Shown: piece after piece, positions 60,029-64,000 of the stretch
Layout: the number at the start of each line of letters is the position of its first letter
Position numbering within the stretch: position 1 is the first letter of the stretch
Origin: JBCDJG01 sp038748065
GTDB taxonomy: Bacteria; Pseudomonadota; Gammaproteobacteria; Pseudomonadales; Halieaceae
NCBI GenBank assembly: GCA_038748065.1
Contig: JBCDJG010000004.1
Location: 62,001 to 126,000, forward strand
Reading direction: 5' to 3'
Length of the DNA stretch: 64,000 nt
The notes under the pieces: generated by a model
Database searches by the model: none
What the model saw: the letters and a program-made list of their open reading frames with translations, nothing else
What the model was told of the DNA's origin: nothing
Position numbers and translations under genes: made by a program

Positions 60029-61312
60029 TTGCTCGATCTCGACGACCTCGTTAGCGAGGATGCCAGCCGCATCAGCCGACGCTGCTGGTCTGACCCTGCT
60101 GTCTATGCCGCTGAAAAAAAAGGCATTTTCGGGCGTGCCTGGCTGTTTCTGGGGCATGAATCACAAATCCCCAAGCCCGGCGACTTCGTGCAGGCCTATA
60201 TGTGTGAGACACCGGTTATCCTGGCCCGCGGCGAAGATGGGGAGGTGTATGCGTCGATTAACAGCTGCACCCACCGTGGCTTGCCGGTGTGCCGTGCCAG
60301 CCGCGGTAACACCCGGCGCTTTGTCTGTCCTTATCACAACTGGTCCTATACGGTGAGCGGTGACCTGGTCAGCATCCCGCAGGAGAGCGAGGTCAACAAC
60401 AAGCCCGACAAATCCAAGCTGGGCTTGAAACCGGTTCCGCGCCTGGCGTCCTGGCGCGGTCTCGTCTTTGGCAGCTTCGATGCCGACATTCTGCCGCTGC
60501 CGGATTACCTTGGCGATATGCGTTTTTACCTGGACGCCTTGTTCGAGCGCTTCCCGGGTGGCATAGAGTTCATGGGCGAGCCGCACCGGTGGATACTCAA
60601 TGCCAACTGGAAGTTGCCGGTGGAGAACCAGCTGGGCGACGTCAACCATGGCGCTTTCCTGCACAGCGCCATTGTGCCGCGTGAGGCCCAGGATGTGATT
60701 GCGGAGTTGGGCTACAGTGCTGTGACCGCTCCCGGCCACGGGGCCACCTTCCGCCTGATGCCCGAAGATGCGCCGGCTGAGGACGTGGCCTGGGGCCTGG
60801 AAGGCATGGGGGGTATTTTCGGCGGGCCTGAGGTGCAAGAGTATCTCAGGGAGATTCAGGCACGGGCGGCGGAGCGTGTGGGCCCCATCCGCGCGCGCAT
60901 GAAAGGCCTGACCTATGGCATTTATCCCAACCTGTCCTTTCTCTGGTCGAACACCTCTTTCAAGGTCTCCCACCCCCGTGGACCGGGAAAAGTCGAGTAC
61001 TGGTCCTGGGCAGTGGTGCCTGCCGATGCGCCTTGCGCGGTTAAACGGGCACTGCGCACGAATTACAGTTCCTTTTTCGGCCCGGGCGGCATGCTTGAAC
61101 AGGAAGATTCCGAAGCTTGGATGCAACAGTATCGAGGCAGCGCTATAGATTTCGCTGATGACCACAAGTACTTCTATGGCCTCGGCCTTGGCGAGGAGGG
61201 GCCACACTCTGACTTTCCAGGGCAGGTCAGTGTGACCGCCAACGAATTTTACGCGCGTAACTTTTTCAGCCGCTGGCGCGATGACCTGGCGCGAGTGGCG
61301 GCAATCTCATGA
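60029..61312 (+). CDS. Aromatic ring-hydroxylating dioxygenase, alpha subunit (Rieske)
   Basis: A 427-residue oxygenase. The Rieske 2Fe-2S ligands are in CTHRG and CPYHNW (residues about 80-110). The mononuclear iron site is in NQLGDVNHGAFLH, giving the D-x2-H-x4-H pattern. Start is TTG at 60029 with GGAG 6 bases upstream. Together with the beta subunit it forms an alpha-beta oxygenase that cis-dihydroxylates or demethylates an aromatic or polycyclic substrate, with a ferredoxin and reductase encoded elsewhere. The start of the beta gene overlaps by 4 bases. Confidence 0.93.
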   Translation: MLDLDDLVSEDASRISRRCWSDPAVYAAEKKGIFGRAWLFLGHESQIPKPGDFVQAYMCETPVILARGEDGEVYASINSCTHRGLPVCRASRGNTRRFVCPYHNWSYTVSGDLVSIPQESEVNNKPDKSKLGLKPVPRLASWRGLVFGSFDADILPLPDYLGDMRFYLDALFERFPGGIEFMGEPHRWILNANWKLPVENQLGDVNHGAFLHSAIVPREAQDVIAELGYSAVTAPGHGATFRLMPEDAPAEDVAWGLEGMGGIFGGPEVQEYLREIQARAAERVGPIRARMKGLTYGIYPNLSFLWSNTSFKVSHPRGPGKVEYWSWAVVPADAPCAVKRALRTNYSSFFGPGGMLEQEDSEAWMQQYRGSAIDFADDHKYFYGLGLGEEGPHSDFPGQVSVTANEFYARNFFSRWRDDLARVAAIS

Positions 61313-61869
61313 ATGGCCTCTCGCTTGCCATCAGCGCGGAGCAACAGCGAGAGCTCGAGCGCTTTTACTTTTTTGAGGCACGGCTGCTGGATAACCGCGA
61401 ATACCAGCAGTGGCTGGCGCTGCTCAGCCCCGAAGTACAGTACCTCATGCCGGCGCGCACCAACCTCATGGTAGACAACCGCGAGCGCGGTCAGGAAAGC
61501 ATGATCAGCGTCGAGCGCGAGTTGGAGGACGCCGAGTCTATGGGCTGCCCACTGCGTGAGGAAACAATCATTCATCTGACTGTGCGCGTGGAGCGGGCTT
61601 ACAAGATCAACTCCTGGTCAGAAAACCCACCGGCCCGGCTGCGGCGGCTCGTCGGCAATATCGAACTCATGGCCGAGGACGAGGGTGCATTAACCGTGTG
61701 GAGCAACTTCCACCTGCACTACGCGAGGCCCGGCAGCGCTGACTACCGTTATAGCGGCCAGCGGCGCGACGTATTACAGCGCGAAGATGACGCCTTCCTG
61801 ATTCGCCGCCGCGAGGTCATTCTTGACTACGCCGATATCGAATTACCAACAGTGGGCCTGCTGTTCTAA
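61309..61869 (+). CDS. Ring-hydroxylating dioxygenase, beta subunit
   Basis: A 186-residue SnoaL/NTF2-fold structural subunit: ELERFYFFEARLLDNREYQQ, LLSPEVQYLMPARTN and the C-terminal QRRDVLQREDDAFLIRRREV are characteristic. It stabilises the alpha3-beta3 hexamer and usually takes no part in catalysis. It begins in the alpha stop (ATGA). Its stop lies 20 bases from the convergent acyltransferase stop. Confidence 0.92.
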   Translation: MNGLSLAISAEQQRELERFYFFEARLLDNREYQQWLALLSPEVQYLMPARTNLMVDNRERGQESMISVERELEDAESMGCPLREETIIHLTVRVERAYKINSWSENPPARLRRLVGNIELMAEDEGALTVWSNFHLHYARPGSADYRYSGQRRDVLQREDDAFLIRRREVILDYADIELPTVGLLF

Positions 61870-61888
61870 AGCGCTGGCCATAATCGAA

Positions 61889-63130
61889 TCAGTTGCTTGA
61901 CCAGGGAACCGAGCGGTAGCGTCGGCCGTTTAGGACCTCGCCGATCCTGCCGTTGCGCACGAACAGCTGGTAGGTGACCAGGCAGGTCACGGACGTACCG
62001 GCGCACACAACAAGGAACTTCAGCTCCGCCGGTACCTCCCAGGCATGCAGCGCCAGGCCCAGAATAACCAGCGGCACGGAGTGGAAGATAAACACCCAGT
62101 AAGCGCTGTCGGAGAAGTAACGAATCCAGGGATTGTTGTCCTGAAAGTAGCGACTGAACAAGCCGACGAAGCCCAGCATGTAAAAGCCCATCGAGAAACC
62201 CGTGGCCACTGAAAGCAGTGCGTGCAGTGCCGCGTAGTTCGGGTGACCGGGTGTGCCCTTGCTGAAGAAGGCCGCCACCCCCAGGCCCAGTGCAAGGGTT
62301 GCTAGCAGCATGTGGCGGCCCCAGCGCAGCGCAAGCACATCGAGGTCGCCGAGGCGCTGATAGAGAAGCCAGCCAACACTGAAACACAAAGCGAAATACA
62401 AGTAGGTGGGAATGTATGGCACGAAGCTCAGCGAACCGGCCAAGCGGCCCGCGTAGCTGATGCTGCCAAGTGCGGCCAGCGACAGGCACAGGGGTAGAAA
62501 TATCCAGGCCGAATACACAGGCGTGTTTCGCGCCCAGTCGCCGAGACGCGTGCGGGCCGAGTCAGGGAGGTACGCCCAGAGGCGCACGAGCAGCCACAGT
62601 GTGCCGACATACAATATCAGGTAGTAGAGAAACCAGAGGTTATGGGTGTTATCCCAAATGCCCCGCGGGTACTCCATCCAGCCGGGGTCAAAGCCGATTT
62701 CTCCAGTAGCCATCACGTGGCGCGCCACGACCTTCAGGATGGTCATCACCAGCGCCAGCGGTGGCAGATAGAGCAGGAAGGGCACCACCAGGCGGCGATA
62801 GCGATTGTTCAGCATGGCGCGCTCACCGTGTCGCGCCAGCAGCAGAGCGGTGAAAAAACCCGACAGTAAATAGAAAACCGGCATTCGAAACGTATTAATG
62901 AAAATCAAAAGGGCATCCATGCTGAAGGAGCGCGCCGAGTCCCAGTAGTAGTCAACAATGGGCAGAGTCAGGTAGAGCTGCGCCGAATGCAGCACCACAC
63001 CCAGTGACATCATGATGGCGCGCAGGAAATCCAGACCGTGCAGGCGTGCCTTCAAAGGAGTGACTTCAGTCGTTGCCGTGTCAGCGGCGAGACGAGACCA
63101 GCGGCCGCATGAGCTGAGAGTTTGGGTCAC
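61889..63130 (-). CDS. Membrane acyltransferase, acyltransferase-3/OpgC-like
   Basis: A 413-residue protein with about ten membrane helices. LKARLHGLDFLRAIMMSLGVVLHSAQLY near the N-terminus, with HGLDFLRA and the histidine of VLHSA, is the signature region of the acyltransferase-3 family, which O-acylates glycans, lipids or small molecules. NTHNLWFLYYLILYVG and VFIFHSVPLVI are also family-like. The GTG start at 63130 overlaps the DUF4124 gene by 50 bases; a later start near the LKARLHG segment is possible. The acceptor is unknown. Confidence 0.85.
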   Translation of the reverse strand: MTQTLSSCGRWSRLAADTATTEVTPLKARLHGLDFLRAIMMSLGVVLHSAQLYLTLPIVDYYWDSARSFSMDALLIFINTFRMPVFYLLSGFFTALLLARHGERAMLNNRYRRLVVPFLLYLPPLALVMTILKVVARHVMATGEIGFDPGWMEYPRGIWDNTHNLWFLYYLILYVGTLWLLVRLWAYLPDSARTRLGDWARNTPVYSAWIFLPLCLSLAALGSISYAGRLAGSLSFVPYIPTYLYFALCFSVGWLLYQRLGDLDVLALRWGRHMLLATLALGLGVAAFFSKGTPGHPNYAALHALLSVATGFSMGFYMLGFVGLFSRYFQDNNPWIRYFSDSAYWVFIFHSVPLVILGLALHAWEVPAELKFLVVCAGTSVTCLVTYQLFVRNGRIGEVLNGRRYRSVPWSSN

Positions 63131-63566
63131 TCTGCCTGAGCAATTCGGGTCTCAGCGGCGGCCTGTGTATGGGATGCTCAGGCTTCGGTCTGAATGGTGG
63201 CCGGATAACGCGCCGGTAGCCGCCGTAGTAGTACGACGGATAGGTATAGTCTTCGGGATACACATACTGTGTTGGTGGGTTTTCGGCTGACGCCGCGGCG
63301 CGCAGTTCAGCGCGGTGTTTTTCGCGCTCGCGCCGGTCCTCAGCCATGCGGTCGGTCGTCTCGCGCATTGAGGCGAGGCGTTCCTTGTGGGCTTCGGGGT
63401 CCTGGGCTTCGGGCACATCGATCTGCAGCACTTCTACTGAAGACTCGCCAGCGGGTGGCGTATCGGAAAAGCTGGTAACACCCTGCTCATCAACAGACTT
63501 GTAGACTGTCTCGGTGTTGGCCGCGGTGGCGGCCAGCAGCAGGAGCAATAACGGCCATCGGGCCAT
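63081..63566 (-). CDS. DUF4124 domain exported protein
   Basis: 161 residues from the ATG at 63566. Signal peptide MARWPLLLLLLAATAA, then the DUF4124 motif VYKSVDEQGVTSFSDTPPAG (residues about 20-40), a charged helix with ERLASMRETTDRMAEDRRER and a Tyr/Pro/Arg-rich tail (YPEDYTYPSYYYGGYRRV). DUF4124 proteins are small periplasmic proteins of unknown role. The gene overlaps the acyltransferase start and is divergent from the TonB receptor; the 222 bases between (63567-63788) show no definite promoter boxes. Confidence 0.85.
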   Translation of the reverse strand: MARWPLLLLLLAATAANTETVYKSVDEQGVTSFSDTPPAGESSVEVLQIDVPEAQDPEAHKERLASMRETTDRMAEDRREREKHRAELRAAASAENPPTQYVYPEDYTYPSYYYGGYRRVIRPPFRPKPEHPIHRPPLRPELLRQSDPNSQLMRPLVSSRR

Positions 63567-63788
63567 AGCTAAATCCTCACTTTTACTCTGGCAATTATAG
63601 GCGTTTTGCCTGAGACTGCTTGCCAAAGTTGAGCAGACCCGAATTTCACTGGGACAGGCCCGTGGCCAGATAACTTGGCCAAGCCTGATGTAACAATGTC
63701 ACAGAAAGCGGGAATGGTGTTGTCATACACCATGGGTCAAAATATTCGCTATAACAAAGACATACGAAAACCCGACAGGGGATTTACT

Positions 63789-64000
63789 ATGGGGCCAAAG
63801 GGCAAGCCGACCGCCATGGCGGTGGCTGTGGCTGCCGCCGGGGCAGTCTATTCTGGGCAGGTGATCGCACAGGACGAATCCGCGGTGCTGGAGGAGGTGA
63901 TTGTCACCGCCAGCCGTCGCAGTGAAAGCGTTCAGGACATTCCCTACAACATCACCGCCGTCACCGGCGACTTCCTGCTGAACCAGGGTGCGGACGATTT
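63789..64000 (+). CDS. TonB-dependent outer-membrane receptor (partial, N-terminal part)
   Basis: About 70 residues before the right edge. MGPKGKPTAMAVAVAAAGAV is the start of an Ala-rich signal peptide (cleavage near VIAQ-DE), followed by a TonB box-like VLEEVIVTASRRSESVQDIP and the start of the plug domain (NITAVTGDFL). These receptors import siderophores or large organic substrates; the EEVIVTASRR start is common in the large receptor families of marine gammaproteobacteria. AGGGGA lies about 6 bases before the ATG. The substrate cannot be judged from this fragment. Confidence 0.88.
   Translation, partial: MGPKGKPTAMAVAVAAAGAVYSGQVIAQDESAVLEEVIVTASRRSESVQDIPYNITAVTGDFLLNQGADD

Noticed and set aside
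60161..61207. 348-residue open frame antisense to the Rieske alpha subunit
   Set aside because: Same reasoning: a shadow of codon bias, without domain signals or a ribosome site. The 338-residue frame at 39458-40474 opposite the PuuB-like gene is rejected likewise.
62896..62905. GCATCCATGC as a third copy of the 26-kb repeat element
   Set aside because: It lies inside the acyltransferase coding region and lacks the outer long stem.
1..64000. Genome-wide reassignment of TAG or TGA as sense codons
   Set aside because: hslV, argS, pilP, gltD, bioB, gcvT and DUF3094 end in TAG, and many genes such as pilO, pilQ, mtnA and maeB end in TGA at the expected length.
1..64000. CRISPR array, prophage, integron or toxin-antitoxin pair
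   Set aside because: No regularly spaced repeats, phage structural genes, attC-like sites or recognisable toxin-antitoxin couples were seen; the only mobile element is the degenerate IS481 copy.

Overview
The window looks like a stretch of chromosome from a GC-rich, aerobic, probably marine gammaproteobacterium. The best guess is the Halieaceae/Cellvibrionales side of the class. This is inferred from gene order (hslUV-SPOR-argS-priA, mrcA/pilMNOPQ-aroK-aroB, gltB-gltD-hemE), from a bioB-bioF-bioHC-bioD operon with a BioH-BioC fusion, and from fatty-acid and steroid-type oxidation genes. No rRNA gene or other decisive marker is present. Genes are packed tightly, often with 4-base overlaps, and GTG and TTG starts are common.

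Layout. 1-5.6 kb (minus): HslUV protease, a SPOR-domain protein, ArgS and PriA. 5.6-7.1 kb: maeB behind a structured leader that ends in a terminator hairpin. 7.1-9.5 kb: PBP1A, divergent from the type IV pilus operon pilMNOPQ (9.7-14.6 kb), which runs into aroK and aroB. 16.5-23.5 kb: glutamate synthase gltB (interrupted by an in-frame TAG), gltD and hemE. 23.5-28 kb: cysE, a TrmB-like methyltransferase, a hexapeptide acyltransferase, two long-stem structured repeats, srkA and comF. 28-32.6 kb: biotin operon behind a good candidate BirA operator. 32.8-35 kb: acyl-CoA dehydrogenase, DUF3094 and tRNA-Pro(CGG). 35.1-36.3 kb: a decayed IS481-family element. 36.5-40.9 kb (minus): cytochrome P450, TPR protein, EpmB and a PuuB-like oxidase. 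41-44.3 kb (plus): a PuuA-like glutamine synthetase (interrupted by an in-frame TGA), an unknown six-helix membrane protein and mtnA. 44.3-47.4 kb (minus): a cobalamin-domain radical SAM protein, a small acidic protein and a second shikimate-kinase-like protein. 47.5-48.6 kb: gcvT. 48.6-54.8 kb (minus): a complete MoxR/DUF58/DUF4381/BatA/BatB-TPR/BatD operon. 54.9-64 kb: HNH protein, HsaA-like flavin monooxygenase, DUF3429, a beta-barrel, a coupled Cys-rich microprotein/DUF6482 pair, flavin-reductase-domain protein, TetR regulator, Rieske oxygenase alpha and beta subunits, a membrane acyltransferase, a DUF4124 protein and the start of a TonB-dependent receptor.

How the genes work together. 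PilMNOPQ builds the inner-membrane platform and outer-membrane pore of type IV pili. GltBD supplies glutamate. BioBFHCD makes biotin with BioH and BioC on one chain. The Bat operon is a MoxR/VWA envelope system. The last 10 kb suggests oxidation of an aromatic or steroid-like substrate under a TetR regulator, next to a TonB receptor.

Most notable points: three coding regions (gltB, the puuA-like gene and the transposase) carry in-frame stop codons, each explainable by one C:G-to-T:A transition; a pair of three-way-junction repeat elements at 25.9-26.2 kb; a probable cis-acting RNA leader before maeB; and a coupled 43-residue Cys-rich microprotein. I see no phage, CRISPR array or defence island.
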